A stretch of 64,000 nucleotides of DNA, taken from contig OX365948.1 in assembly GCA_947247005.1 (NCBI GenBank), forward strand, positions 56,403,401-56,467,400, given 5' to 3'. Positions within the stretch are counted from its first letter, which is position 1, and each line of letters begins with the position of its first letter. A program made the position numbers and the translations under genes. The DNA comes from Spisula solida (taxonomy: Eukaryota > Mollusca > Bivalvia > Venerida > Mactridae). Below are positions 11,351 to 22,499 of this stretch, in pieces. The notes under the pieces were generated by a model. It was given only the letters and a program-made list of their open reading frames with translations, ran no database searches and was not told the origin of the DNA.

Positions 11351-12632
11351 CAGGCGCGTAGCTACATGTACGCAAAATACGCAGCTGCGTACACATGCTT
11401 CTCAAAAAGTGAAAAAATGATCTAAAATGCTATAAGCCCTTTTCAGCATTTCTAAGAAACATTTTTAAAAAGCTCTATACAAACAAAAAAACCTGGGTTT
11501 ATCAGTAAAAAATGTAAAAGATGGTGCAAAAAACACGCCAGAACGCACCAGAGACGTTCTAGCGAACAAAATTTTCCGGGGGAGCATGCCCCCGACACCT
11601 AACCTTCATGCGTACACATTCAACAAGACTGCGTTCAATAAACGCTTATGTCCCCATGGAAGCCTTGTCCATCAAAAGCTAAGTCAATCAGGGGCCATAA
11701 TTCTGTAATAATGTTGGATAGTGTTACATGGCTTTGATAATGTAAGGGGCTTATGATGGTAAACAAGTATGCCAAGTTTTAAGGCAACGCCATGATGGAC
11801 ATGATGTAAAACGAAACTGTCAATTCGGGTTAACCAAGAATTAGACACTTAATAAGTCTAAGTCCAAAATTAGGTCAATGTAACGGTCAAAATGAGGTTA
11901 GGTGATATAGGTGTGTGGAGAATGTTCGCATACAACAACCATGCAAGTATGAAAGCTTTGTAGCAAGCCATATTAATGCTAGAAGAAACGGTCAATTTGG
12001 GTTAACCAAGAATTTGGCCCTTCAATAAGTCTAAGTCCAAAATTAGGTCAAGGTGAAGGTTCAATTGGGGTCAGGTGATACAGGCGTGTGGAAAGTGTTT
12101 GTATACAACATCCATGCAAGTACCAAACTTTGTAGCAAGCCATATTAATGCTAGAAGAAACGGACAATTTGGGTTAACCAAGAATTTGGCCCTCCAATAA
12201 GTCTAAGTCCAAATTAGGTCAAGATGAAGGTCGAAATGGCGTCAAATGATACAGGTGTGTGGAGAGTGTTCATATTCAACATCCATGCAAGTATGGAAGC
12301 TTTGTAGCAAGCCATAATAATGCTAGAAGAAACGGTCAATTTGGGTTAACCACGAATTTGGCCCTTCAATAAGTCTAAGTCCAAAATTAGTTCAAGGTGA
12401 AGGTCAAAATGAGGTCAGGTGATACAGGCGCGTGGAGAGTGTTCATATACAACATCCATGCAAGTATGGAAGCTTTGTAGCAAGCCATAATAATGCTAGA
12501 AGAAACGGTCAATTTGGGTTAACCAGGACGGCCGGACGAACGGACGGACGGACGAACAAACGGACAGGTGCATCACTATATGCCTCCCCATCTATCGATA
12601 GAGGGGCATAAAAACCTCTAGCTACACCCCTG
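11351..12632. mobile_element. hAT-like element in inverse orientation, split by a pearl-type element
   Basis: The left end CAGGCGCGTAGCTAC is at 11351. The interior to about 11624 is the reverse of 9500-9817. The missing end, CTCTAGCTACACCCCTG, reappears at 12615-12632 after the nested insertion. ACAAC borders both outer ends, again a 5 bp target duplication. Confidence 0.8.
11625..12613 (+). mobile_element. Pearl-type element nested in the hAT-like element
   Basis: About four ~170 bp core repeats (each with gctagaagaaacgg, aatttgggttaacca and ataagtctaagtccaaa) are followed by a ggacggacggac tract and the 3' hairpin tatgcctcccc...gaggggcata ending near 12610. Confidence 0.8.
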
Positions 12633-13125
12633 ACAACACAATACGGGATCAGATCTTATTTTATGTTTCCAGGATCTGAGAGACACATACAACTATAATG
12701 AATTAAAATCATCATTAATGTTTGGGATGGAGAAACAAGAAACAAGACTAGAAAAAAAGAAGTTTTCCACAGAAAGTAGAAGATATTTGATGAAAAATAC
12801 CAAATATTGACTGAATAGTCGTCATTTGAAGTTTTATAATACTAAACTTCAAATGACGTTTAATGCATATTATGCAGAATTTTAACAAAAGATAAATGTT
12901 TGTTACAGAGTTTCGGTGTAGGGGTGCATGTAAATGACACACGAAACAGGCTTGCTTCATATGTTCAGGAATAGGCATTATGCCTCAGTTGGTCCCCTGA
13001 TATATACATGTACCTGTACTGTATGTATAACACGAACAGAGGTTTATGTTTTTTTTTAAATAATTATTTATTTAGTTTAAACATAATTATTCCCATAATT
13101 TACAACATATGACAACGACAGTGTA

Positions 13126-13215
13126 TGTGTGTGCGAGCTTGTGTGCGTGTGGGCTGTCTTTATGGGGTGTGTGGATGTGTGTGTGCGTTTGTGTGCGTAT
13201 GTGTATGTACGTACG
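13126..13215. repeat. (TG)n-rich low-complexity tract
   Basis: Interrupted gtgtgtgcg repeats. Open frames on both strands here are low-complexity artefacts. Confidence 0.8.
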
Positions 13216-13339
13216 CGTGTCTATGTGTAATATTAGTGGATGTGTATGAAATGAATTGCGTGTACATATTAAGCATTGTATTGTACTGTATGCCATGTTC
13301 TGTTTGATGTATGTATTATGTTATATATGCTCTCCTAAA

Positions 13340-13378
13340 TTGGAGGATGAATAAAATATCTATCTATCTAACTATAAT
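13340..13378 (+). repeat. LINE/SINE-type 3' tail, (TATC)n
   Basis: ggatgaataaaatatctatctatcta has the look of a retroposon 3' tail (AATAAA plus tetranucleotide repeat). The body upstream is unrecognisable. Confidence 0.35.
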
Positions 13379-13542
13379 ACAGGATAGGGTTAGAACGGAA
13401 GACTGAGTCATACAAAGAAGTCCTACGATGCCACATTGCCATAAATGACTGTCAGAGATATTTCTAAGGACTAGATGGTGGTTCAGAGAACTGCACTTGG
13501 TACGGAGACGTGTATGTTATATCTGTAGTTATCTGTTGCCTA

Positions 13543-13827
13543 TGCACCTATCAATGTTTTCCCCCATGGGGGGCGGCGGGCATACACGGGACTTTTGACA
13601 GAAGGCTGTGCCCGATAGGTGGGAATTTGACAGACAGAATGTTGCCGAGTTCCGGGAAATTTTGACTTTGGCCGAAATTTTGATCCCGGGGGTATGTAAA
13701 GTATCTCCCAATGAGGGGATTTTGACAAATTGCCCTTGCTCTAGGGTGGGAATTTAGACTTTGAAAAAGTAAAAATGTCTAATTCCCCTGGGTCAGCCCC
13801 CCCTGGGGGGAAACATTGATAGGTGCA
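13543..13827. mobile_element. MITE with 22 bp terminal inverted repeats
   Basis: TGCACCTATCAATGTTTTCCCCC at the left matches the reverse complement of ggggggaaacattgataggtgca at the right. The inside is G/T-rich and non-coding. Confidence 0.8.
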
Positions 13828-13925
13828 CTACATAGACTTAATTTTGAGTGTGCTTTTTATCTTTATTTTGTTTGTGTCTGAAACATGGATAGGGTTTCAG
13901 CATTACGAAGTGTAGGGCTTAAATT

Positions 13926-14484
13926 AAGATGATTAAAGTCAATGTGTTAAGTTTCGTTGCATACACACGTACATGTATAACGACGCTACTAACTGTGTCA
14001 TTATGAGCTCAGACACCAGTGGCGTTACTTAAGGCACTTATAGTTTCAAATATGATTTAGTTTAGCATATCGTGTGTCTCGTTGAATAGTTATATTCCCC
14101 ACACTCATGGACACGTTTCGGAGGCTGAACTTGACTGAATAAGTGTCTATCAGCGTAGAAAGCGATATTGTAAAATAGTCGAGGTTCTCGAAGGGGCATG
14201 CCCTGGAACGTTATTCAAATCGATATCCAAAATATCGAAACGCGTGTTATAGAGTAAATTTTTATGTCAAATTCTCCTTAGACTTTACGGTAATAGTTGG
14301 TTTTACAAGTGATAAACGCAATTTTGTTGTATGCTAACCAAGATTATCCAGATTCTGGGCATGCCCCTTAAATAACCCTACCGGTACCAAACACTGAAAT
14401 AAAACCGAAATGTGTTGGTTGAGAGTACGATGATATAAATTGATCATAATGTACGTGTCACCAAATCAAAACCATGTTGGATAC
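13926..14484. repeat. Segmental duplication, unit A
   Basis: About 550 bp 3' of the LRAT-like gene matches 21340-21769 in the same orientation, sharing aactgtgtcatta, cagacaccagtg, tttcaaatatgatttagttta and gatataaattgatcataatg. A minus-strand aataaa (cttta(t)tt near 13862) is a possible polyadenylation signal. Confidence 0.8.
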
Positions 14485-14889
14485 TTAGTAGGTTTTAGAT
14501 TTTGCCACGTAGTTGAAAACTGCCTGTGCAAAATGTTTGCAATTGCTTGTAAAAACATTATATTTCTTATTAAGCTCGTTTTCCTGGTACAACCATCGTA
14601 TCAATTGTCCAACACTCTTTCTTCCACGATCGTTAATAAATTCAGTTATTCTGGTGTCTCTATCCTTTTGTCGGTATCGATCCTTTACATCCCCGCAGTG
14701 TTTGCTTCTCTGAATGGTGATACCTTGACTGTTCTTCTCAATGGTCCACCACCAACCGTCCGTCTCGAAGAGAACGAATTTGTGATGCAAAATGTAATCG
14801 GTTCTCTGCACTTTGGTCAGGGGAAGTTTATAGACGGTAACTTGCTCAATATCTTCATCAATGTCCACTAGTTTTGGAAGTTTTTTCAT
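14485..14889 (-). CDS. Small protein with LRAT / NlpC-P60-like NCxHF motif
   Basis: From ATG at 14889 this gives 134 residues. A His-led segment (YILHHKFVLFETDGWWW, His35/36) is followed by IEKNSQGITIQR and, near the C-terminus, SNCKHFAQAVFNYVAK (Cys117, His119). The order His-strand-strand ... NCxHF is that of the permuted papain-like LRAT/HRASLS and NlpC/P60 clan, where Cys and His are catalytic in acyl transfer or amide hydrolysis. The substrate is unknown. The frame stays open upstream of the ATG to a TGA at about 14963, reading VYFDPEADKHSGPSYVITDE, so the true N-terminus may be longer and fed by an upstream exon. Candidate acceptors end at 14990 (ctttacag) and 14937 (cgacccag). The ATG context is weak. 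The assignment to the clan is moderate and to an enzyme tentative. Confidence 0.55.
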   Translation of the reverse strand: MKKLPKLVDIDEDIEQVTVYKLPLTKVQRTDYILHHKFVLFETDGWWWTIEKNSQGITIQRSKHCGDVKDRYRQKDRDTRITEFINDRGRKSVGQLIRWLYQENELNKKYNVFTSNCKHFAQAVFNYVAKSKTY

Positions 14890-14989
14890 CAATTTTTCAT
14901 CAGTGATGACGTAACTTGGACCACTGTGTTTGTCCGCCTCTGGGTCGAAGTAAACAGTTGATGTTCAATCATTACCCAATTTAGCTTTT

Positions 14990-16184
14990 CTGTAAAGAAA
15001 CAACACCAAATTGAAATCCCCGTAGTAAAATCAGTGATTGATTACGCTATTTTGTTTGATACCTTTTCAGAACAGTTTTGTTTTATATAATACATTGGCG
15101 AAATTGTTTTATCATTCCTCATTTAATATGATACTACCTCAAGCTAATGTGATACAACGTAAAGTGTTTCAGTTTTGATTGTTGCATTGAGTATCATCCA
15201 TTTAATATTGGTAGTTTTTATCGACATTCACTTATCTATTTGGATTCCAGTATTTCTGCAATGACAATGTGCTTATTCGCGACGACGTCTTGACTTAACT
15301 TCCGCATTTCGCCGTTCTAAATACTCCGATTTCAATGAAATAAAACTATTTCCGTCCGCATTTGAAATGACAGTCGAACAAAACAGACATTTAAACTTTA
15401 CGAAAGTAAAATGTTTTATTTTGTAGGTTACACCAAATCATTAGAAAACTAAGGACAACACGAATATTATAAAAAACACCTTACCCGGTCATATTGCCTT
15501 ATATCACACAACCCGAACTTTATCCAGTTAGCTTATGACTAGTTCTCATAGCAGTTCTTGTATATATAATCGCATAATTACGCGATTCTATTTATAAGTT
15601 GTTTCGCGTTCACATGTTTTTATCCTGGTAAACGGGTAGCTTACAATGCAGTTAAACCTCAACAATAAGTCCATATTGAATGTGATACTCCTTAGAACTA
15701 CAATATTTGACGAACTCAATAAAAAGACCAATTTTCATCATCTTCAACCAAATTTGAAAGCATCCCATCATTTTATCATCGAATAAATTTGAATAAATCT
15801 GGAACCGTTGTGTTAAATCTCGTGATATTTTGTTCACTCAGCCGGTGAAATATTGTGCACCAAGGCATCACGGTTACAATATCTATATTTGTGCGCATGT
15901 CATCATGAAACTTTTGGCGAGAGTTCGATTCCACGCTGGAAGTCGCTTCACGTACATCCTACTATCAATTTACACATTTTTTTTCACAAAATGATTCGAT
16001 TTCATACAACGGTTTCAGCGATATTTAAGTTAGAACATTGTTCAAGTGTATATAGAATCAGTGTAAGTCAGAAGAATTGAAAGCGTCTCCTCTCCTCATT
16101 TCAGATGGCCTATCTAAATTCCATAAATATACGTATAGTTTAGTAATTTTAAAACCTAAAAATGAAATTGTATGAGGTTCAGAT
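14990..16184. other. No supported gene (likely upstream region of the LRAT-like gene)
   Basis: The region near 15290-15310 has gacgacgtc and cttccgc, weak promoter-like motifs for a minus-strand gene. I see no convincing exon. Confidence 0.35.
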
Positions 16185-16265
16185 CACAGGTAACTGTATC
16201 TAAGATAACATGAATTTTATATACATGTATCCTTTTACTCTTTATCAATGATACAGTTACCTGTG
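16185..16265. mobile_element. CACAGGTAACTG MITE, copy 1
   Basis: An 81 bp palindrome with ends cacaggtaactgtatc and gatacagttacctgtg. It belongs to a family with three more copies at 53312, 63816 and 63913. Confidence 0.85.
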
Positions 16266-16885
16266 ATTCAGGTAGCCGAAACGCATATACATGTAATTTG
16301 GAAGGTCATTGGAGTATTATAAAGAGTACAGAATTACAAATAGTCTCCAATTGGGTTCTTTCATTTCAAATGATTCTATTATTGAGGATTTACTGTATTC
16401 TATGTACCGCACCTGGGTACAATAAAATGCGAGACCAAACATTCTAAAATAGAATTACGTAAGAAGTCCTTGAAATGCATACGAGATAGCAAGTTGTAGT
16501 AAGGTACATACAGCGTTTAAAGCGTCCTCTGTATTTAAGTTTATCTTTTCGAAAAATGAAATTGAGAAGTAACCCTTCAGTGAATGTATGTACTAACATA
16601 TAAAACTTAACCTTTCAAACATTCAACATGCGTACGTATATCACTATTTTCCTCTCTGTACAATTATATTAACAGCGAATTTTTTATGCAGTATAAATCT
16701 ATATGGGACAGTTTAAAGAAGAATAAAGAAAATACTAGTAACCAAAATAATTATGCATGTTTTTGTTGGTGTGTATTAATCTTATACTTGCTCAGTTGCG
16801 AATCAGTTGCCAAGCACACGGCCGGTTGTTTCTCTCAGAAAAGGCATACACATGTATGCTGTTTCTATTTGATGTTGCTTCTGGT

Positions 16886-17770
16886 TTGTCCTTGTGAAGC
16901 GTGGTCGTCCTTGTGAAGCGTGGTCGTCCTTGTGAAGCGTGGTAGTCCTTGTGAAGCGTGGTCGTCCTTGTGAAGCGTGGTAGTCCTTGTGGAGCGTGGT
17001 CGTCCTTGTGAAGCGTGGTAGTCCTTGTGAAGCGTGGTAGTCCTTGTGAAGCGTGGTAGTCCTTGTGAAGCGTGGTAGTCCTTGTGAAGCGTGGTCGTCC
17101 TTGTGAAGCGTGGTCGTCCTTGTGAAGCGTGGTCGTCCTTGTGAAGCGTGGTAGTCCTTGTGAAGCGTGGTAGTCCTTGTGAAGCGTGGTCGTCCTTGTG
17201 AAGCGTGGTCGTCCTTGTGAAGCGTGGTAGTCCTTGTGAAGCGTGGTAGTCCTTGTGAAGCGTGGTCGTCCTTGTGAAGCGTGGTCGTCCTTGTGAAGCG
17301 TGGTCGTCCTTGTGAAGCGTGGTAGTCCTTGTGAAGCGTGGTCGTCCTTGTGAAGCGTGGTCGTCCTTGTGAAGCGTGGTCGTCCTTGTGAAGCGTGGTC
17401 GTCCTTGTGAAGCGTGGTAGTCCTTGTGAAGCGTGGTAGTCCTTGTGAAGCGTGGTCGTCCTTGTGAAGCGTGGTCGTCCTTGTGAAGCGTGGTCGTCCT
17501 TGTGAAGCGTGGTCGTCCTTGTGAAGCGTGGTCGTCCTTGTGAAGCGTGGTCGTCCTTGTGAAGCGTGGTAGTCCTTGTGAAGCGTGGTCGTCCTTGTGA
17601 AGCGTGGTCGTCCTTGTGAAACGTGGTCGTCCTTGTGAAGCGTGGTCGTCCTTGTGAAGCGTGGTCGTCCTTGTGAAGCGTGGTCGTCCTTGTGAAGCGT
17701 GGTCGTCCTTGTGAAGCGTGGTCGTCCTTCTGAAGCGTGGTCGTCCTTCTGAAGCGTGGTCGTCCTTGTG
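16886..17770. repeat. 19 bp minisatellite, ~46 copies
   Basis: The unit cttgtgaagcgtggtcgtc repeats almost perfectly. The dominant variation is a C/A site (ggtCgtc or ggtAgtc) arranged irregularly, with single ggagcg and aaacg variants. The edges are slightly diverged (ccttctg at 17730-17755). The minus strand is open in all three frames because the unit has no stop in any, so the 331-codon frame there is expected by chance. Confidence 0.95.
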
Positions 17771-17886
17771 CTCTGTTCTTGTCTGTTTGCTCTTGCATAT
17801 GATATGTTTGACTGACTGAAGCGGCAGACTTACCTCGTTTTAAAGCGGTTCAGTGGCATTTTTTTTTAATTTTTTTAAGTTCTGGC

Positions 17887-19905
17887 TAGAGTAAACTCGC
17901 GTAATGCCGACACCCCCCTATTACCGACACCTTTTCCTAATTCAATTTAATTACCTTTTAATAATGCACCTGTCAAAGTAAACGATGCACATAGTAAGGA
18001 CGTCATAAATTATGTCAACAACAACTATTTTGATGATCGTTTGCGCAAGTTTGTGTTGACTGACATATTTTCAGCAAAATTTAGCAAGTGAAGTATGAAA
18101 CACGATTTTTTTCTCAACCCTATACATCCTCAAAACTCGTGGTTCTATTCAGTTTAAAATCATTTTCGTGTAACCATGGCTTAATGCAGATTTTTTCTGT
18201 TTTTTTAGGTGCATATCACATTGTTTTTGAGAAGATCACGAGATGCGGAAAATACTCGATATAAACACATAGTTCCCTAATACCGACACCAGCCAATTAA
18301 ATATAAATTAATATACCAAAATTGAAGTTGTCTTATTTTTAAAGCGCTATGTTTGTTTTTAATTTATATCTTATTAGTGACATAAATATAGGGATAATCT
18401 ATGCGTAAAATTTGATACTTTTAACAACGAAATTGTACTACCTCTAATTTATACGTCTTGTGCATTAATAAAGGTCAGTAGAAACACCACAAAACACATG
18501 TCCTTAACGAGTGTGTAATTGGCACTCAGAGCGATGGTGCTACTTCTAAATACATGCATTTCGTGTATTTGATGTTGAAATTGATTATTTAATTGTATTT
18601 GCTAGTTTCTCCTGCAGGAATGTGAATAATTTTCAAAATGTTTGAGGGTGTCGATAATTGGGGATCGATGTCGATATTCGGGAATATTTTTTCTACAGTA
18701 ATGTCACTGCTGTTTGTAAACTGTCAAACAATTGGTCTACAGGGTGTCCCAAAAAACGGGGACCTAGGCTAATCATTTGTAACTTTTTATCTTTTATTAA
18801 AAACACATTGTCAATATGACAAAACATTAAGGGATGAATACAGTTCAAAATACCAACATCATAATTGTAATTATTTAGTCCCAATATCCAGGGTTATCTC
18901 CCTTGTTTTGAATCACGTATTTCAGTATTGTAGAATACAGTGAACAGAGTATTTCCGCGTGAGCATAAGTATATTTACACGTTGACTGCAAATGTCATCT
19001 CAGTTGTCCTATAGTCAAGGATGATGGATATACAAACACTGGTTCATCATGTATGGCAAACAGATTCACTATAGGGCTCATCTCCTAGCTATATTTAGGC
19101 CAATTGTCCTAAGGTATGAGGTCAAATATGGGTACTTTCTTGCAAATTTATCATGATTTTGCTGTTGATTTGTTGTAATAAGTGGTTTCTGCTTTCTTAT
19201 AAATGCTGACACACAAAATAACTCTGGTATACATCTATGGACTTTTGATTTGGGTGTAAGCTAATAGAATACCCTTTGCTTCTTACTAAGCGTTCGTGTT
19301 GATTGTTCTCAATATTAAAAAATGAATATTTATATTTTGCTGCTTTGGTGACTGTTAATGAATATTTTGAAGGTTGTCTGCTTCCCTTGTATTTAGTAAA
19401 CTTGCAACTTTCTCCCCTCTTTCATTATTTCATTGCAAAGTTCTTCGATTTTCCCAATGTTTTCATCACCTCTGTGACTTTAAAACTTTGTTTTCTCTAT
19501 ATGAACACCCAAGACCACAAAGTCTTATCTAATGTAGACATTTTCAAGACAAGTCAGCAAAAAAACCCCAGGAAATGACGCCGTATGTAAAATGATGACG
19601 TCACTTCCTGTTGTAAAGCAATACCTTATACCAATACTGATTTTATAATTAGAAATTACTTTATACACTCTCACAAAACAACAGTCAAATTCATTGAAAC
19701 TTAAAAATGTTTTAAAGGATTTAGGTAGGTCCCCGTTTTTTTGGGACACTCTGTATATATTGCAATAGGAACATCATGTTAAGAATTTCGACCAATGAAA
19801 ACTTGTTTTATAAAAATCTTCAGATTATAAATTGTTATTAAGAAGAGTTTACGATTTTACTTGTTTTCATGCTTAAGGTGTCGATAATCGGTGAATTTAC
19901 TCTAT
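17887..19905. mobile_element. TIR element (TAGAGTAAAyTC...) split by a nested transposon
   Basis: The left end tagagtaaactcgcgtaatgc and the right end (reverse of gataatcggtgaatttactcta) are inverted, each followed inward by the (gac)acc/ggtgtcg motif. Internal taccgacacc and ggtgtcgat motifs recur. The 1014 bp nested element sits near the right side. No transposase frame is present. Confidence 0.65.
18740..19753. mobile_element. Tc1/mariner-like non-autonomous element, 1014 bp, TA TSD
   Basis: CAGGGTGTCCCAAAAAACGG + GGACCTA at the left matches the inverted right end (taggtccccgtttttttggg + acactctg). TA flanks both sides. CAGGGTGTCCC ends are typical of mariner/pogo-class elements. No transposase remains in the interior. 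Confidence 0.8.
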
Positions 19906-21339
19906 ACTATACTATACTAGTACTTTTAGTCCGTGTCTTTTCTGTTGTGTGTACTAGTATTCTTTTTGTGCCTCTGTGCCGTGCTGCATCTGTTGAGTGC
20001 TGCCTTTAGGACGCGTTTGTTTGCAATGAACTAGGTCCGGTTCATATAACTGTGTTCTTGCTTTGTATAACTGTGTTCTAACTTTGTAAACTGAAACCAT
20101 CATGTGTAACTGCCTCTAGGATAAGTTTGTGCTGGCGCGTTTGTGTTAAATGAACTAGATTTGGATTTAAGCAGACGTGTTTGTTTGCAAGAAACAAAAC
20201 CCGTTTAGTGAAACTGATTAAACTACCTCTGGATGCAGTCTGTACGGATTGATACATTCGTACATTAGTGCAGAGATCAACAGTGGTGTGTATGTATCAG
20301 AGGCAGCATTTTACATTGGATATCCTTCAATATCGTACGGATTGGTACTAACAACCACTAGGTGGCCATGTTTTGTCCTATTGGGTCATTCTTACCACGA
20401 TATACAGACAGTCCTGACTTTATTAGGTACTCATAACCACTAGATACATACATTCCTAGTCATAGTGAGTACCCACAACCGCCATATACAAGTGGTATGA
20501 TAGAGTTCTCGCAGCTACTATACCCAACAATCATTGGTCCTATTGGGTACTCACTACCACCATGTGCTAGTACATACATTCATGGTCGTATTTGGTACGC
20601 ATAAACACTATTAATTAAGCACTCTCAAACTCTAGGTACATACCTAAAGGGTCTTCTTGAGTACAGATAACCATTAGGAGCACCCATTCCTCATCCTATT
20701 GACTACATACTGCCTAAGTAGAGACATTCCTAGTCTTATTGGGCACTCATAAACACTGGGTAATACATTCCTAGTCTTTGTATGTATTCACGATCAGCTT
20801 GAAAAGAAAAATAATTAACAGAAAGGGGTTGATTGGGGGCTACAAAAAGAACATTATGCAACTAAAATGATAAAAATTACTAATTGTGTAAAAAGATAAC
20901 AATAAGTCGGACAGGGAACTTAACTAGCATAAAAACATACGAGGCACATTGCCCAGCAACCCCTGCTGATGTATAAGTAGTGTGTTCGACTACTAATCTA
21001 ATGGAATGTAGAAGCAAAGTTTACATGCCATGACGTACAGTTCCAATAAAGATCTTAAAATCTTTTTTCTCCAGAATTCAGAAATGTATACATTTACGTA
21101 CGGGCAAAAACATAAATCTGTACAAAATGTTTTGATCACATTTCATCAAGAATCAATAGCAGAATGTACTTTTACTGTTCCTGACATTCGATAAGAAATT
21201 TTTCACCATAATTATATATATCCTGATCAAGGTCTTTGTAGACAGAATCTAGTCGATCTAAAATAAATCTAGTCCAAACCATTCCGTTGCTAGACGTGTT
21301 GTTTTCTCATTCCCTATATTCTCTGGTGTATCTATTTTC
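19906..21339. repeat. Degenerate ~45 bp repeats (attgggtactcaTAACCACTAGGTAC type)
   Basis: From about 20230 to 20800 the motif gggtactcat..ccactaggtacatacattcctagt recurs in highly diverged form. No gene is seen. About 240 bp of it (20560-20800) is duplicated at 22500-22890. Confidence 0.6.
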
Positions 21340-21769
21340 TTAGGTTGATTAAAGCCAATTTGTTAACTTTCGCTATATACACATGTATAACCACGCTACA
21401 AACTGTGTCATTAATGAGCACAGACACCAGTGACGTCACATTAGGCACTTAGAATTTCAAATATGATTTAGTTTATCATATCTTGAGTCACGTTAAATAG
21501 TTAGATTCCTCACACTCGTCGACATAATTCGGAAGTTTGACTTGACACAGGGATTTTTGATGAAAATGAAAAATGGTCTATAAGCGTAGAATTCGATATT
21601 GAGAAATTGTTTAGATTCTCCATAGCCCTTATTGTTCCTTTTTGATGTCATGCCACAGAATAATATACTGGACTAAACACTGAAATAGAACAGTGATGTT
21701 TCGGTTAAGAGTGCGATGATATAAATTGATCATAATGTACGTGTCACTAAATAAAACCATATTGAATAC
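21340..21769. repeat. Segmental duplication, unit B
   Basis: This is a diverged copy of 13926-14484, about 7.4 kb away in the same orientation. Confidence 0.8.
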
Positions 21770-21845
21770 TTAGTAGGTTTTAGATTTCGCCACGTAGTTG
21801 AAAACCGAACGTGCAAAATGTTGGCAATTGTGTCCGTTGGCTTTA
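21770..21845 (-). pseudogene. Truncated paralogue of the LRAT-like gene (C-terminal end)
   Basis: The minus strand reads NGHNCQHFARSVFNYVAKSKTY and stop, aligning without gaps to NCKHFAQAVFNYVAKSKTY at 14485. The frame closes upstream at a TGA after about 10 more codons, and the His-containing half is absent. It could be the last exon of a paralogue, but no partner exon was found, so a truncated duplicate is more likely. The Cys and His of the motif are retained. Confidence 0.6.
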
Positions 21846-22499
21846 GATTGTACACTTGCGATTCAGATAGCACAATAGAAGGAAATAAACTCAACCCGTA
21901 ACTTGTCTTTGTTAAACCAGCTCATTCCTAAACATCGCAGGTGATTTATTGTTTTAAATGATGCATAGGCCATGCAAGATGTGCCAGGACCACACATTGT
22001 ACATAAGGGGTTGGATGAATTCATTGAGACAGTTGGATCCAACGTAATTTCCAGGAACTACCACTGTGATGTGAAATGACTCGCACACAGCCCAGATAAA
22101 AATCATTGCGACTTTTTCTTGTGGAGCTATGTGAAATCGCTAGTGTACATCACAAAGCCTACAGACACGTCTATGCTCACGAGAAACATCAAAAGAGAAG
22201 GTAAGAAGATCAGTTTAGACACATGTACAAATGCTATCAATAGTTAAAAGAAGTGCAAGAATGGTGGAGATACTGAGAACGTCATAAATTACTGAATATA
22301 CGTACCGGGCAAAATAAGGTAATTTCAGTAAATTTGCGTTTTTTTTCTAAAAATTATCTCAAGTTATAATCTTAAAACTGGTCCCAGAAAAACTCGCATC
22401 TTTAGTCTACACATGTACAAATTTTCTTTGCGATAGCAGAATGAAGAAGTTTGATGAATAGACACTGAAACTGTATACTTTCTTTTTTGAAACCCTGTG

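Noticed and set aside
16803..17798. 331-codon minus-strand open frame with a 19-residue repeat
   Set aside because: It is produced by a 19 bp minisatellite whose minus strand lacks stops in every frame. Unit length is not a multiple of three, and the flanking residues show no domain or splice support.
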